Shown here one piece after another: positions 8,524 to 19,710 of a stretch of 64,000 nt of DNA. The notes under the pieces are model-generated. The model saw only the letters and a program-made list of their open reading frames with translations. It was not told the DNA's origin and did no database searches. Source of the stretch: CAWBVG01 sp963792175 (lineage in GTDB: Bacteria > Acidobacteriota > Vicinamibacteria > Vicinamibacterales > CAVVIG01); contig CAWBVG010000011.1 of the NCBI GenBank assembly GCA_963792175.1, forward strand, positions 1 to 64,000, in the 5' to 3' direction. Made by a program: the position numbers and the translations under genes. Position 1 is the stretch's first letter. The number at the start of each line of letters is the position of its first letter.

Positions 8524-11416
8524 CTAGAACTTGAACGCCACTCTGAACACGACGGTCCGTGGTCCGAGGATCTGTGCCGGCGACATGAACTGCTGGAGCG
8601 TGGCTCGCGCGCCCGTCGTCGGATCGGTGAACGTCGTGGCCTCGGTCCTGTTGCGGACGCCCCACACCGTGGCGGCGTTGGTCAGGTTGTCGAAGTCCAC
8701 AGTGCCTTCCATGGTCCGGTTGTTCGCAAACCTGAACAACTTGCCGACGCGCACGTCGATCTTGTTGAGCGGGTCGAGCCGCGTGTTGCCGAGCGGTTCC
8801 AGGTTGATGATCTGATTGGTCGCGAACGCCGACCGCGCGACTGATCTGCCTTGTCACTGCCGTCCCCTGCTGCAGACTGACGTTGCCGCTCAGGATGACG
8901 TCGTTCCACGGCAGGATGTACATCCCCGTCAGCTTGAGCTGGTTCGGACGATCGGCGTAATTCGTCGCGGTAATGTTTCCGTTCGCGTTGATGAGCAGGT
9001 TCGGGGAGACGTCGACGCTGACGCCGTCGATGCGCGTTTTCGACAAGGTGTAGCCGGCCAGCATCTGCCATCGGTTCGAGAAGCGCTTGTTCAGCGTGAT
9101 TTCGAGGCCCTTGTAGCTCTGCAACACGTTCGGATCGTTGGTGATCAGCGATCGATTTGCAGCCGAGAGCGCTGGAATAGAAGCCATACGTCCCGTCGTC
9201 GGCGGTGCCGACCACACCGTCGATCCCCGGATCGACCGCGCTGGTGAGCGTGGTCGCGTACGGGTTGTCCGGATTCGCCGTCGCCTGGAGGTTCTTCTCG
9301 CGACGGTAGGTGTACACCGACACTCAGCTTGAAGTTGGCCGCCAGTTCGCGGTCCACGCCGAACGCTGTACTCGTCCGTGTACGGCCGGCTGAAGTTCGG
9401 ATCGATCGACGTCAGAATCGGCCCCGTTGACCACGACTGCGCTGACCACCGGTACACCGGTCTGCTCGCCAAGCTGGAACTTGTGGTCACCGTTGAGGTC
9501 GTTCCACGTGTACTGTTCGCTGTAGTTCGCGTTCCGATTGACGTTGCTGACGCCGCCGCCTCCGGTCGACAGCACGTAGTAGTACCGCCCGGCCGACGCC
9601 TTCGCGGCGGTTTTGCCGTCGCCTGTGATGTCGAAGATGGCGCTGGCGCGCGGTCCAGCGGTGTTCCACTTGACGATGTCTCGAACCTCGTCGTAACTGC
9701 GCGGCTGCGCCGCGAAGCCGCCGATGCCAGCCGTCGCAAACTGCGATGCGCGGGCTCGACTGCGACGGCAGATAGCCCTCGAGTTGTTCGAACCGGATGC
9801 CGCCGATGACTGTGAGCCGCTTCACGCTGTAGCTGTCCTGGGCGAAGAGCGCGAGGACGTTTAGCGCGGTCGCGTCGTTCTGCGGCGTCGCGAACAGCGT
9901 GACGTTCACCGGCACGAAGGCGCCGCTCGCGGTGGTGTAGGTCGGCGCCACGTCGTCGACGCGGCGTCGTCTGGTTCTTCGTCACCGCGTGCGAGTAGTC
10001 GAAGCCGAACTTGAACTCGTGCCGCCCGCCCAGCGCCTGATCCACGTAGTACTGGCCGGTCGTGTTGGCCTGATACCGGTCGCGGTTCCGGATCGACGTT
10101 GGTCGGGAAATTTCCGTAGATGATGCCCGTGGCGTTGTCGGTCGACCGACTGCTGATTCCCGCCGTTCTGATAGGTCGGGAAGAGAATCTTGTTCAGGCC
10201 AAGCCGCGGCGTCGAGGAAGAAGTTCTTGCCGACCACCGAGTTCCACAGACCCTGGACGACGTCGAACATGTCTTCTTCATCGCTCGTGGAATCGATGAC
10301 TGTAATCGACGCGTTGTTCAGCAGCCGGTTCGGTTTGCTGTACCGCTGGCGCGAGTAGAACCCGGTAAGCCTGTTGTTCTGCGACGCCTGGTACGTGAAG
10401 TTGCCCAGACCGGACGTGATGTTCGTCTGATCCAGCACCGTCTGCGACGCCTGCACCGGCACGTTCTGGTGCACACGCCAGTCGCGGAACGATCCGAAGA
10501 ACCGCAGCTTGTTCTGGACCAGCGGCCCGCCGCCCGTCACGTCGATGTCCGACACGAAGTCCGAAGTGTTGCCGTTGGGCCGGAACCCGTACTTCTGCAA
10601 CGTCGGGTCCGTGTCGTTGCGGCCCTGGGTTCCGGCGCCGAGCCAGGTAAACGTCGTCCCGCCGTTCCACTTGTTGCCGCCCGTCTTGGTAATCATGTTC
10701 AGGAACACGCCCGAGGTCGGCACGGTGATGTCGTGCGCGCCGGTCGAGACCTGGATGTCGTCGAACGCATCCAAGTCGTAGTAGAAGCCGGCCGCGCCAA
10801 TCGCCGCCGGGTCGCCGACGTTCACGCCGTTGAGGAACGACGTGTTCTGCGCGCTGTTGGTGCCGCGTGCGCTGAAGGTGCCTTGCAGCCCACCGGATGT
10901 GCCGCCGACATCCGGACGGCTGATCACGAGGCCCGGCACTTTCGCGTCGACCAGTGCCCAGATGTCTCGTCCGCCGGGAGTCCCTTGAATCAACTGCTCG
11001 CTCAAATTGACGGCGACGTTCGCGCTCGTCGTGTCGACGGTCGGCGACGCGCCCGTGACCGTGATGTTTTCGGCCAGGCTTGCCACCTTCATCGAGAACT
11101 CGACGGGCGTCGTCTGACCGACGAGCACGATGATGTTCTCGCGGTTGACCGTCTGGAATCCCGTCAGCTCCATCTTGACGCCATACGTGCCGGGAACGAG
11201 CGAGGGGAAGCGAAACACGCCGCCGGCGTCCGTGACGCCGGTCATCGACCCGGCAACCAGGACGGAGCTGGTGATCGTCACGGTCACGCCGGGCATCACT
11301 GCGCCCTGTTGATCCGCGGCTCGCACGAGAATGCTTCCCGTCTGAACCTGGGCAGCGGCGGGCGCGGCAACCGACAGCGCAAGCGACACCGCCAAGAACC
11401 TCAAAGTCCGACTCAT
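8524..11416 (-). CDS. TonB-dependent receptor with N-terminal carboxypeptidase-regulatory domain (Oar-like; several frameshifts)
   Basis: This is an outer-membrane receptor of about 960 residues. It starts at ATG 11416 behind GGAGGA (11427-11422) with a signal peptide (LRFLAVSLALSVAAPAAAQ). Next come a regulatory-like beta-sandwich domain (GVTVTITSSVLVAGSMTGVT), a plug domain (FLNGVNVGDPAAIG, FDDIQVSTGAHDITVPTSG, NMITKTGGNKWNGG) and a long barrel. It ends with an aromatic residue (VVFRVAFKF), as expected for barrel assembly. Between about 8800 and 10200 at least six indels scatter the barrel over all three frames, yet barrel-like pieces continue throughout. Such receptors take up large substrates or peptides using TonB energy; the ligand is unknown. 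The divergent secreted peptidase makes peptide use plausible. Confidence 0.88.
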
Positions 11417-11607
11417 GTAGTTCCTCCAGAAAGGAAATCGGGTTGTCGTGGCGTCGTCGGGCAGGTCCCTCAGCCGGTCAGACTCTACCAAACGTCTGAC
11501 CGCCTGCCACGGCGATTTTGACCTTCGCTGAGACGTTTGACCGATTGTTCGAAAAGTTGGATGCAGATTGTCCGGTCGATGTGACTCCATAGGACACGTC
11601 CTCTCGA

Positions 11608-11613
11608 TATACT
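11608..11613 (+). promoter_or_regulatory. Predicted -10 element of the S9 peptidase gene
   Basis: TATACT lies nine bases before the ATG at 11623, with no Shine-Dalgarno sequence between them. This fits a very short or absent leader. The -35 region is not convincing. The rest of the divergent gap (11417-11622) shows no other clear signal. Confidence 0.45.
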
Positions 11614-11622
11614 GACGTCCTT

Positions 11623-13798
11623 ATGAAGGCATTGATGGCATTCGTCCTCGCACTGTTCGCGTCAGCGGCGCTGATTGTCCACGCCGCAGGCGGCCTGACC
11701 ATCGATCAGCTCATCGACATCCGACATCCATCCTCGCCGATGTGGTCGCCGGATGGCCGACACGTCGTGTTCGTGTGGGAGCGCGCCGGCGTCGCGAAGA
11801 TATACGTCGCTGATGCCGCCATAAGCGGCGCTTTGGCCGCGGCTCCGCGGGAGCTCAGTGCCGCCGGCACTCAGTTGAACGGTGCGTTCTGGAGCACGGA
11901 TGGCCGCGCGCTCATGGTCGCGAAGAACGGCGATCTCTGGCGGGTGCCGATCGACGGCAGCGCGGCCGCAGCCGTGTGGAGCACACCTCAAACGGAAACG
12001 AACATCACGCCTTCGCCCGATGGCACGCGCGTCGCGTTCGTACGTTCGACAGACACTGCCGAGTGTGGCGACGAGCGCTCCGGCTGGCCGAGGTGGTCGC
12101 GGTGGGCGTGGCGGCGGCGGCGACGTGTGGGTACGTACGCTGTCGGATGGACGTGAAACGCGCGTCGCCAGCGAATCGGGCGGGATCGGCGGCATCAGCT
12201 GGTCGCCCGATGGCGCGCATCTCGTCTTTACCGTCGGCGCCGGCGCAATCCGTCACGAGCAGACGCCGGACTACTCCGGCTCGAAAATCATTTACACCAT
12301 CACCGAAAACGTTCCGGGGCGCACGCATGTCGTGGCATCGACGGGCGGCGACCCAACGGAGCTGACGGCGGCTAGTGGCGCCGGGTTCGGCGGACGGCGC
12401 TGGCTCGACCCGCGCCACTTCCTCGTCGATCGAACATCTCCCGACTTCAAGCGGCGAACGACCACGCTCATCGACATCACGGGAGGGCCGGCCAGGACGA
12501 TCAACGAAGACGTCGAGGAGAAGTTCTGGAGCATCACTGGCGATGCCGGCGCCAACGGGCAGCCGTCGCCGGACGGCAAGTGGATCGCGTTCGTGAGCGC
12601 CCGCGACGGCTGGGATCACGTGTACGTCGTGCCCACTGGCGGCGGGCCGGCGATTCAGATCACGAAGGGGAAGTTCGAAGCGTGGCGGCCACAATGGTCG
12701 CCCGATGGCACCCGGCTGGCGTTCGACGCGAACGCCGAGAACAACTACGGCAACCGGCAGCTCTACGTGGCGGCGATCAACGGCGATCCCGCACACGCAA
12801 CCATCACGCCGGTCACCAGCGGTCGCGGCACGAACATCGCGCCGGTCTGGTCGCCGGACGGCACGCGCCTCGTGTACCAGCACACGGACCCGCAGGAACT
12901 CCGCGGACCTGTATGTGGTCAACGCGAAAAGCGGCGCGACACCGGTTCGACTGACCGACTCCATGCCGGCGTCGATCGATCGGTCGGCGTTCGTCGAGCC
13001 CGAAATGGTGCACTACGCCGGTCCTGACGGACAGCAGGTGCCGGCGTGGCTGTTCGTGCCGAAGAATCTCGATCGCACGAAGAAACATCCGGCGGTCGTC
13101 TGGATCCACGGCGACGGCGTGAACCAGAACTACGACGGCTGGCACGTCCAGCGGAATTACGCCGTCTATTACAGCTTCCACCAGTACCTTCTGCAAAAGG
13201 GCTACGTCGTGATCGCGCCGGACTATCGCGGCAGCATCGGCTATGGCAAGGCGTGGCGCGAGGCGCGTCCACATGGACGTGGGAGGCAAGGACGCGAAGG
13301 ACGCGTGGATGGCGGCCAACTATCTCAAGACTCTGACCTATGTCGACAGCGATCGGCTGGGTGTCTGGGGGCTGAGCTATGGCGGCTTCTTCACGCTGAT
13401 TGCCGCGACCGATCAGCCGACGCTCTATCGAGCCGCGGTCGACGTCGCGGGCGTCGCGGACTACGCGATGTACTACGAGGATCCGTATCACGGCGGCTGG
13501 ACCGCGAGCCGCATCGGCACGCCGGAGGAGACACCCGCAGGTCTATGCGCAGGCGTCGCCGCTGTCGCATGTCGATCGCCTCGAGCGGCCGTTGCTCGTC
13601 CTGCACGGCACATCCGACGTGAACGTGCCGTATCTGCATTCGGTCCGGCTGATTGACGAGCTGCTGAAGAAAGGCAAAGGTGATCTCGTGTCGTTCATGA
13701 CCTATCCGGGCGAGTTCCACTACTTCACGCGCGAGCACGTGCTGCGCGACGCCTGGCACCGGGTCGACGACTTCTTCGAGAAGCATCTGAAGCCGTAG
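11623..13798 (+). CDS. Secreted S9 family peptidase (prolyl oligopeptidase/DPP-like; frameshifted)
   Basis: This serine peptidase of about 725 residues has an N-terminal signal peptide (MAFVLALFASAALIVHAAGG) and a beta-propeller with repeated SPDG motifs (MWSPDGRHVVFVW, ISWSPDGAHLVFT, WSPDGTRLAFD, VWSPDGTRLVY). An alpha/beta-hydrolase catalytic domain follows. The nucleophile Ser lies in GVWGLSYGGFFTL, the Asp in VLHGTSDVNVPY and the His in YPGEFHYFTREH. Indels near 12060, 12905, 13260 and 13545 break it into several frames; all three catalytic residues remain. It cleaves short peptides, often after Pro or Ala, in the periplasm or outside. The divergent TonB receptor suggests a joint role in peptide scavenging, which is inferred. 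Confidence 0.9.
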
Positions 13799-13900
13799 GG
13801 AGATGGGCGGGAAGGGCGGGATAGGCAGGATCGGCGGGCACTCGTCTAACGGTCCAGCCCATCCTGCCGTCGGCCCGATCCTGCCCGTCTGCCGTCGCAC
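13799..13900. repeat. Intergenic GGCAGGAT-type inverted repeat
   Basis: GGGCGGGATAGGCAGGATCG on the left pairs loosely with GCCCATCCTGCCGTCGGCCC on the right. The element resembles the one at 8422-8523 and directly follows the S9 peptidase stop codon. It probably acts as a structured spacer or terminator. Confidence 0.5.
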
Positions 13901-13901
13901 G

Positions 13902-13907
13902 TATACT
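13902..13907 (+). promoter_or_regulatory. Predicted -10 element, leaderless arrangement
   Basis: TATACT ends seven bases before the ATG at 13914, so transcription would begin at the start codon. A -35 hexamer is not obvious. Confidence 0.45.
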
Positions 13908-13913
13908 GATCCG

Positions 13914-14587
13914 ATGCGAGCGATCGTCGTCGCGCTGCTCGTCGCCGTGCCGCTCTCCGCGCAAACGCGAAAACCGCCGGCGCGGAAGCCGGCGCCTCCG
14001 GCCGTCCCGCTGACGAAAGTCGTGCCCGAGGTGACCTGTCCGACGCCTCTCGGTGTCGGCTCAAGACCAAGGTCAGCTTCTGCGAGGTCATGGCCGGCCG
14101 GGATCCGGCCGGCGGGGTGCTCGATTCAGATCCCGCCGCACAAGGGACCGGCGACGCTGACCTTCGATCTGCACAACCTGCATCTCTATTCCGAAGAACA
14201 GGTGAGGGCCAAGCGCGGGTTCGCCCGCTACACGGCCACGATCGGCGTGCTGACGATGGACAACACGCTGATCAGCCGTGCGGTCGTCGCAGAGCGAGTT
14301 CCGAACGGCGGCCGACCTGGTCGACCGCGTCGGCGGCGGCGCCGGTCCTGGCGGCGTCAAAGCGGTCGCGCCGACCGGCACCGAGTCGATCGTGATCGCA
14401 GATTCCCGAAGGCGAAGAGCAGGTGAGCCTGCTCGGCGAGAAGCTGGCGGTCGAGCGCATCGATGGCGCGGCCACCGTACACGCAGGCCGGCCGGCCGAT
14501 TGCCGTCGTCAGCAACGTCGATGCTCGAGTACAGGCCGGGACCGCCGCCGCGAAGAAAGCCCGAAGGCGCAAGGCCGAGTCAAGTAG
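13914..14587 (+). CDS. Secreted hypothetical protein (frameshifted)
   Basis: A signal peptide (MRAIVVALLVAVPLSAQ) is followed by a Pro/Lys/Ala-rich linker (KPPARKPAPPAVPL). The globular part includes VEVTCPTPL-like and TFDLHNLHLYSEEQVRAKRG segments, then TATIGVLTMDNTLISRAVV and PEGEEQVSLLGEKLAVERI. The last pieces lie in different frames because of indels near 14060, 14120, 14290, 14400 and later. The likely stop is TAG at 14585-14587 in the frame reading KAQGRVK. I do not recognise the family, and no catalytic motif is visible. It sits between the S9 peptidase and the ligase cluster on the same strand; whether it belongs to the cluster is unclear. Confidence 0.55.
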
Positions 14588-14644
14588 AAGGCAGGTCGGA
14601 TGCAGGTCGGTCAGCGCAGCCCGTTCAGGGCTGCCGGAGATGCG

Positions 14645-15096
14645 ATGCGCATGTTCCTGTCGCTGGCGTTCATGTTGCTCCCGGTGCTGGCGTTCGCGCA
14701 GGTGAAGCGCATCCAATCCGCCGGCGCTGTCGAAGCCGACCGGCTACACGCACGTCGTCGAAGTCAACGGCCCGGCGAAAGACCATCTACATCTCCGGCC
14801 AGATCGCGCTCGACAAGGACGGCAACGTCGTCGGCGCCGGCAACATGAAGGCGCAGGCCGAGCAGGTGTTCAAGAACCTGCAGGCGGCGCTCGACGCGGC
14901 GGGGGCGAAGTTCTCGGACGTCGTGAAGATGAACACCTACATCACCGACATGGACAAGGCGCCGGCGGTGCGCGAGGTCCGCGCGCGCTACTTCGGCGAC
15001 ACGACGCCGGCGAGCACGCTCGTCCAGGTCGTTCGCCTGGCGCGGCCCGAGCTCATGCTGGAAATCGAAGTCATCGCCGCCTTGCCCGCCCGCTGA
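14645..15096 (+). CDS. RidA/YjgF family protein with signal peptide (frameshifted)
   Basis: RidA-family enzymes hydrolyse reactive enamines and imines to ketoacids or have related deaminase roles. The conserved core is clear: TIYISGQIALDKDGNVVG, EQVFKNLQAALDAAGAKFSD, VVKMNTYITDMDKAPAV and a C-terminal LARPELMLEIEVIAA. The segment between the signal peptide and the core is split by indels near 14730 and 14780. The start at ATG 14645 gives a hydrophobic leader MFLSLAFMLLPVLAFAQ, so the protein is predicted to be exported, unlike classical cytosolic RidA. The usual substrate-contacting Arg of the family appears as the Arg of LARPE. It ends three bases before the YbdK gene, suggesting cotranscription with the ligase cluster. 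Confidence 0.8.
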
Positions 15097-15099
15097 TCC

Positions 15100-16253
15100 A
15101 TGGAGCACGCGTTCACCGTCGGCGTCGAGGAAGAGTTCCAGATCGTCGATCCCGAGACCTGGGAGCTGCGCTCGCACGTGTCGGAGCTGCTGGCGTCGAG
15201 CGCGCCGGCGTTCGGCGATCAGGTCAAGCGCGAGATGCACCAGTCGATCGTCGAGGTCGGCACCAAGATCTGCGCGAACGTCGAGCGAGCTGGCCGAGGA
15301 AATCATCCGCAACCGCCGCGATCTCGCCGACGCCGCCGAGCGCGTCGGCCTGCGCATCGCCGCCGCCGGCACGCATCCGTTCTCGAACTGGATGGATCAG
15401 GTGATCTCGCCCGGCGAGCGCTACGAGAACATCGTCGAGGAGCTGCAGCAGCTGGCGCGCTCGCTGCTGATCTTCGGGCTGCACGTCCACGTCGCCGTGC
15501 CCGATCGATCGACGATGATCGAGCTGATGAACGAGGCGCGCTATTTCCTGCCGCACCTGCTCGCGCTGTCGACGAGCTCGCCGTTCTGGATGGGCCGCGA
15601 CACCGGCTTGAAGTCGTTCCGCACCACCGTGTTCCGCCGCTTTCCGCGCACCGGCATCCCCGATCACTTCAACTCGTGGTCGAGTACGAGGAGTACGTCG
15701 AACATGCTCGTCGAGCTGCACTGCATCGACAACGCGCAAGAAGATCTGGTGGGACCTGCGGCCGCATCCGACGTTCGGCACGCTCGAGTTCCGCATCTGC
15801 GACGTGCCGACGACCCCGCGCGCGTCGATCGCGATCGCCGCGCTGGCGCAGGCGATCATCGTCAAGCTGTATCGGCTTCGCGAGCGCAACCTCGGCTTCC
15901 GCCGCTACCACCGCGCGCTGATCGAAGAGAACAAGTGGCGCGCCGCGCGCTGGGGCATCGACGGCAAGCTGATCGACTTCGGCAAGCGCGCGAGGTGCCG
16001 ATGCGCGAGCTCGCGCTCGAGCTGCTCGAGTTCGTCGACGACGTGGTGGACGATCTGGGCAGCCGGCGGGAAGTCGAGTACGTGCAGCAAGATCCTGGCG
16101 GACGGCACCAGCGCCGAGCGGCAGCTGCAGGTCTACCGGGAGACCGGCGACCTGCGCGCGGTCGTGCGGTCGCTCGTCGACGAAACGCGCGAGGCGAGCA
16201 GTCGGAGACGATCGGCGCCGAGCACGAGCTATGCGACAGGCTATCGACGATGA
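15100..16253 (+). CDS. ybdK: Carboxylate-amine ligase, YbdK/GCS2 family (frameshifted)
   Basis: This is a glutamate-cysteine-ligase-2-type enzyme that joins a carboxylate to an amine at the expense of ATP; YbdK of E. coli has only weak gamma-glutamylcysteine synthase activity. The start is ATG 15100, with TVGVEEEFQIVDPETWEL at the N-terminus, the hallmark of the family. Further motifs are GLRIAAAGTHPFSNW, LLIFGLHVHVAVPD, IWWDLRPHPTFGTLEFRICD and ERNLGFRRYHRALIEENKW. Indels near 15285, 15680, 15740, 15990 and 16085 divide it. The stop TGA at 16251-16253 overlaps the next ATG by four bases (ATGA), indicating translational coupling. It is the first of four ligases in this cluster. The true substrate cannot be read from sequence. 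Confidence 0.87.
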
Positions 16254-17223
16254 AGGTCGGGCTGCTGTGCGGGCGGGAGTACTCGTTTCCGCCGGCGTTC
16301 CTCGATCGCGTCAACACGCTCGGCCGGCCGCACGGCATCACCGCCGAGTTCGTGAAGCTCGACCGGCACGAAGATGGGCGAGCCGTCCGGCTACCGCGTC
16401 ATCGTCGATCGCATCTCGCACGAGGTGGAGTACTTCCGCGCCTATCTGAAGCACGCGGTGCTCGAGGGCACCTACGTCATCAACAACCCGTTCTGGTGGA
16501 CGGCCGACGACAAGTTCTTCAACTACTCGGTCGCGCAGCGGCTCGGCGTCGCCGTGCCGAAGACCGTGCGTGCTGCCGCAGAAGGCGTATCCGGCGGACA
16601 TCGACCTGACGCCGGAGTCGCTGCACAACCTGGGCTATCCGATCGACTGGGACGGGCTGCTCGACTACGTCGGCCGTCCGGCGATCCTGAAGCCGTACTC
16701 GGGCGGCGGCTGGAAGCACGTCTACAAGGTGAACGACCGCGACGAGCTGATTCGCGCCTACGACGGCACCGCGCCGTACTGCATGACGCTGCAGCAGTTC
16801 ATCCACTTCGAGCAGTACGTCCGCTGCTTCACGTTCGGCAAGACCGACATCGTGCCGGTCGCCTACGATCCGCACCAGCGCCGGTACATCGTCGATCACG
16901 AGTACCTGTCGCCGGAGCTCGGCGCGCGCATCGTGCGCGACGCGCAGACGCTGAACAACGCGCTCGGCTACGAGATGAACACGATCGAGTTCGCGGTGCA
17001 GGACGGCGTGCCGTACGCGATCGACTTCCTGAACCCCGCGCCCGACTTCGAGCGCGACCGCATCACGCCGTTCTACTTCGACATGGTCGTGCAGAAGATG
17101 GCGGACCTCGTGATCGACCGCGCGCTGAACGGCACGCCGCAGCAGACGTGGCCGCGGTGGGCGGAGATGATCGGCCTCGGCAACGACGACGCCCGTCGGC
17201 TGACGCATGAGCGCATGCGCTGA
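16250..17223 (+). CDS. ATP-grasp ligase 1 (RimK/D-Ala-D-Ala-ligase-like; frameshifted)
   Basis: ATP-grasp enzymes activate a carboxylate as an acyl-phosphate and couple it to an amine or thiol. The protein of about 320 residues starts at MKVGLLCGREYSFPPAFLDRV. It has a central lid with the ATP-binding Lys and glycine loop (AILKPYSGGGWKHVYKV), a second strand (MTLQQFIHFEQYVRCFTFG) and the metal site (YEMNTIEFAVQDGVPYAIDF then LNPAPDFERDRI). Small indels occur near 16370 and 16570; from about 16580 on it is clean. Its four-base overlaps with the genes on either side (ATGA upstream, CTGA downstream) point to tight coupling. The N-terminal domain does not look like RimK or glutathione synthetase proper, so substrates are unknown. 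Confidence 0.82.
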
Positions 17224-18604
17224 CGCCATGGCACCACTGGGCACTGGATCCCTTCTCGACGCGCGTCGATGCCGCGCGCGCTGTGCGGCCACGCTCGACC
17301 GAACGCATGCGCGCGCGGCGGCTGCGCTTCGGCGATCGCGTCCTCTGTCCGTTCCTCCGCCCGTTCTTCCTCGACGCGGCCGACGAAGCGCGCGTGCAGG
17401 CAGGTGGCCGAGACGCTGTGGACCCTCGGCGAGCGCGTCGCGCGCAGGTCGCGATCGACTCGCCGGACATGCTGCGGCAGCTCGCGCTCAGCGAGCGCGG
17501 AGATCCGCCTGGCGCGGATCGATCCCGGCTACGCCACGACGAGCACGGCGGCGCGCGCCGACGCGTTCATCCTGCCCGACTCGCTGCAGTTCGCCGAGTA
17601 CAACGGCGAATCGCCCGCCGGCGCCGGCTACAGCCAGGGGCTGGCCGAGCTGTTCGCCGACGAGCCGCTGATGGCGCGCTTCCGCGAGCGCTTCGACGCG
17701 CGGCTGCTACCGGCCGGTCGAGGCGCTGCTCGAGGCGCTGGTCGCGAGCTATCGCGAGTGGGGCGGCACCGCGTCGCCGCCGCTGATGGCGATCGTCGAC
17801 TGGCGCGAGGTGCCGACCTTCAGCGAGTTCGAGATCCTGCGCGACGCGTTCACGGCGCTCGGCGTGCCGACGATCATCTGCGACCCGCGCGATCTCGAGT
17901 ACGTCGCGTCCGCGTCAGCCGGCCTGCGGCCGGCCTCTACGCCACGGCCGGCGCATCGACCTCGTCTACCGCCGCGTGCTCATCAACGACATCGTCGCGC
18001 GCGAGGACGAGTGCCGCGCGCTGGTCGACGCCTACGAGCAGCGCGCCGTCTGCGTCGCCAACTCGCTGCGCTGCAAGATCCCGCACAAGAAGGCGTTCTT
18101 CGCCGTGCTGACCGACGAGCGCCACGCCGCGCTGTTCTCGGCCGAGGAGCGCGAGCTGATCCGCCGGCACATCCCGTGGACGGCCGTCGTCGAGGAGCGG
18201 TCCGGTCTCGCGCGACGGGACGCACGATCGACCTGCTGCCGCATCCTGCGCGCGAACGCGCGATCGGTTCGTCATCAAGCCGAACGACGAGTACGGCGGC
18301 ACCGGCGTCACGCTCGGCTGGGAGACCAGCGAGTCGGAATGGGACGCGGCGATCGCGCGGGCGCTCGCCGAGCGCGATCGCGGCTGGGTGGCGCAGGAGC
18401 GGATCGCGGTGCGCCGCGAGGTGTTTCCGGTCTGCGACGGCGGTGCGCCGCGGGTGCGCGATGCGCGACATGCTCGTCGATTTCGCGCCGTACATCTTCC
18501 GCGGCCGCCTCGCCGGGTTTCTGACGCGGCTGAGCGCGACCGGCCTCGCCAACGTGACGTCGGGCGGCGGACAGGTTCCGGCGTTCGTCGTGAGTCCCAA
18601 GTAA
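17220..18604 (+). CDS. Circularly permuted ATP-grasp ligase (frameshifted)
   Basis: This protein of about 460 residues resembles circularly permuted type ATP-grasp proteins (COG2308/glutathionylspermidine-synthase-like). Visible segments are LARIDPGYATTSTAARADAF, LPDSLQFAEYNGESPAGAGY, LMAIVDWREVPTFSEFEIL, the typical IDLVYRRVLINDIV, and then the nucleotide-binding FVIKPNDEYGGTGVTLGWE. The tail is GLANVTSGGGQVPAFVVSPK. The Lys and Gly-rich loop lying in the C-terminal half is what indicates permutation. At least six indels are present (near 17400, 17450, 17500, 17710, 17930 and 18240). The frame begins with CTG 17220, overlapping the upstream TGA; a lost base may hide an ATG or GTG. In related predicted pathways such proteins act with YbdK-like ligases. 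Confidence 0.75.
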
Positions 18605-18611
18605 TGAAGTC

Positions 18612-19700
18612 GTGATGAATCGGATCGCAGTTCTTTGGACGCGGCGTGCGCCGGACCTCGAGCCGGCGCGCGCAACGCGGTCGAAGTCTGTCTCGGCATC
18701 CAACGCCGGCGAGCGCGTGGCGCTGATCGCCGACGAGGCGAGCGGCGAGGTGGCGGCGAGCCTCGCGGCGGTGCTCGACGAGGTCGGCGCGCCGTGGGAG
18801 GGCGTGCTGATCGAGCAGGTGGCGAGCCCGTCCGCTCGCCGCGGCGCCCGTCCGAGGTGCTCGACGCGCTCGAGCGCGGCCGACGCCGGCATCCTGTGCG
18901 TCCAGCCGCAGCAGGGCGAGCTCGCGCGCCCGCATGGCGATCGTCTCGGTCGTCGAGCGGCGCCGCATCCGCTACGCGCACATGGTCGGCGTCACGCCGC
19001 AGATCATGCAGCAGGGGATGCGCGCCGACTACCGGCTGGTCGACGAGCTCAGCCAGCGGCTGTGCGAGCGGATGCCGCACGCGACGCGCCTGCGCGTCGA
19101 AACGCCGGCCGGCACCGCCTTCACCGCGACGTTCGATCCGACGCTCGCGTGGGTGAAGACCAGCGGCCTCATCAACCCGCGCTACTGGTCGAACCTGCCG
19201 GCCGGCGAAGTGTTCACGACGCCGGCGAGCGTCGACGGCGTGTTCGTCTGCGACGGCACGGCCGGCGACTACTTCGGCCCGAAGTACGGCGACCTGCGCG
19301 CGACGCCGCTGACGCTCGAGATCGCCGGCGGCCGGCTGAAGTCGGCCGCACTGCGTGCGCACGCGATCTCGAGCGCGAATTCTGGGACTACTGCCACACC
19401 GACGAGCACAGCGACCGCGTCGGCGAGCTCGCGTTCGGCACCAACATCGCGCTGGACGAGATGATCGGCGTGCTGCTGCAGGACGAGAAGATTCCCGGCG
19501 TGCACATCGCGTTCGGCGATCCGTACGGCAGCCAGACCGGCGCGCCGTGGAAATCGCGCACGCACATCGACGTGCTCACGCGCGCGTGCGACGTCTGGAT
19601 CGACGACGAGCAGGTGATCGGCCAGGGGCGGTATCTGATGGAGCGGTTCGGCTCTAGCAGACGGCTGCTGGCTATGGCTGATGGCTCGTGGCTCGGCTGA
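18612..19700 (+). CDS. M29-like aminopeptidase (frameshifted)
   Basis: This cytosolic metallopeptidase resembles the M29 (AmpS/thermophilic aminopeptidase) family. Conserved pieces are YAHMVGVTPQIMQQGMRADY, VFVCDGTAGDYFGPKYGDL and the metal-binding region GELAFGTNIALDEM followed by GVHIAFGDPYGSQTG. The His and Asp of SRTHIDVLTRACDVWIDDEQ also belong to the metal site. It starts at GTG 18612 or ATG 18615, seven bases after the preceding ligase. Indels occur near 18690, 18835, 18920 and 19345. The last dozen residues run into the dispersed repeat, so the true stop may be a few codons earlier. A peptidase directly behind three ligases suggests trimming, release or recycling of the ligated product. 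Confidence 0.8.
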   Translation: MMNRIAVLWTRRAPDLEPARATRSKSVSASNAGERVALIADEASGEVAASLAAVLDEVGAPWEGVLIEQVASPSARRGARPRCSTRSSAADAGILCVQPQQGELARPHGDRLGRRAAPHPLRAHGRRHAADHAAGDARRLPAGRRAQPAAVRADAARDAPARRNAGRHRLHRDVRSDARVGEDQRPHQPALLVEPAGRRSVHDAGERRRRVRLRRHGRRLLRPEVRRPARDAADARDRRRPAEVGRTACARDLEREFWDYCHTDEHSDRVGELAFGTNIALDEMIGVLLQDEKIPGVHIAFGDPYGSQTGAPWKSRTHIDVLTRACDVWIDDEQVIGQGRYLMERFGSSRRLLAMADGSWLG

Positions 19701-19710
19701 GCACGCTAGC

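Noticed and set aside
16200..16260. An in-frame fusion of YbdK and ATP-grasp 1
   Set aside because: One frame reads through without a stop, but the other gives a TGA overlapping the ATG by four bases, a normal coupling junction; local indels make the read-through unreliable.
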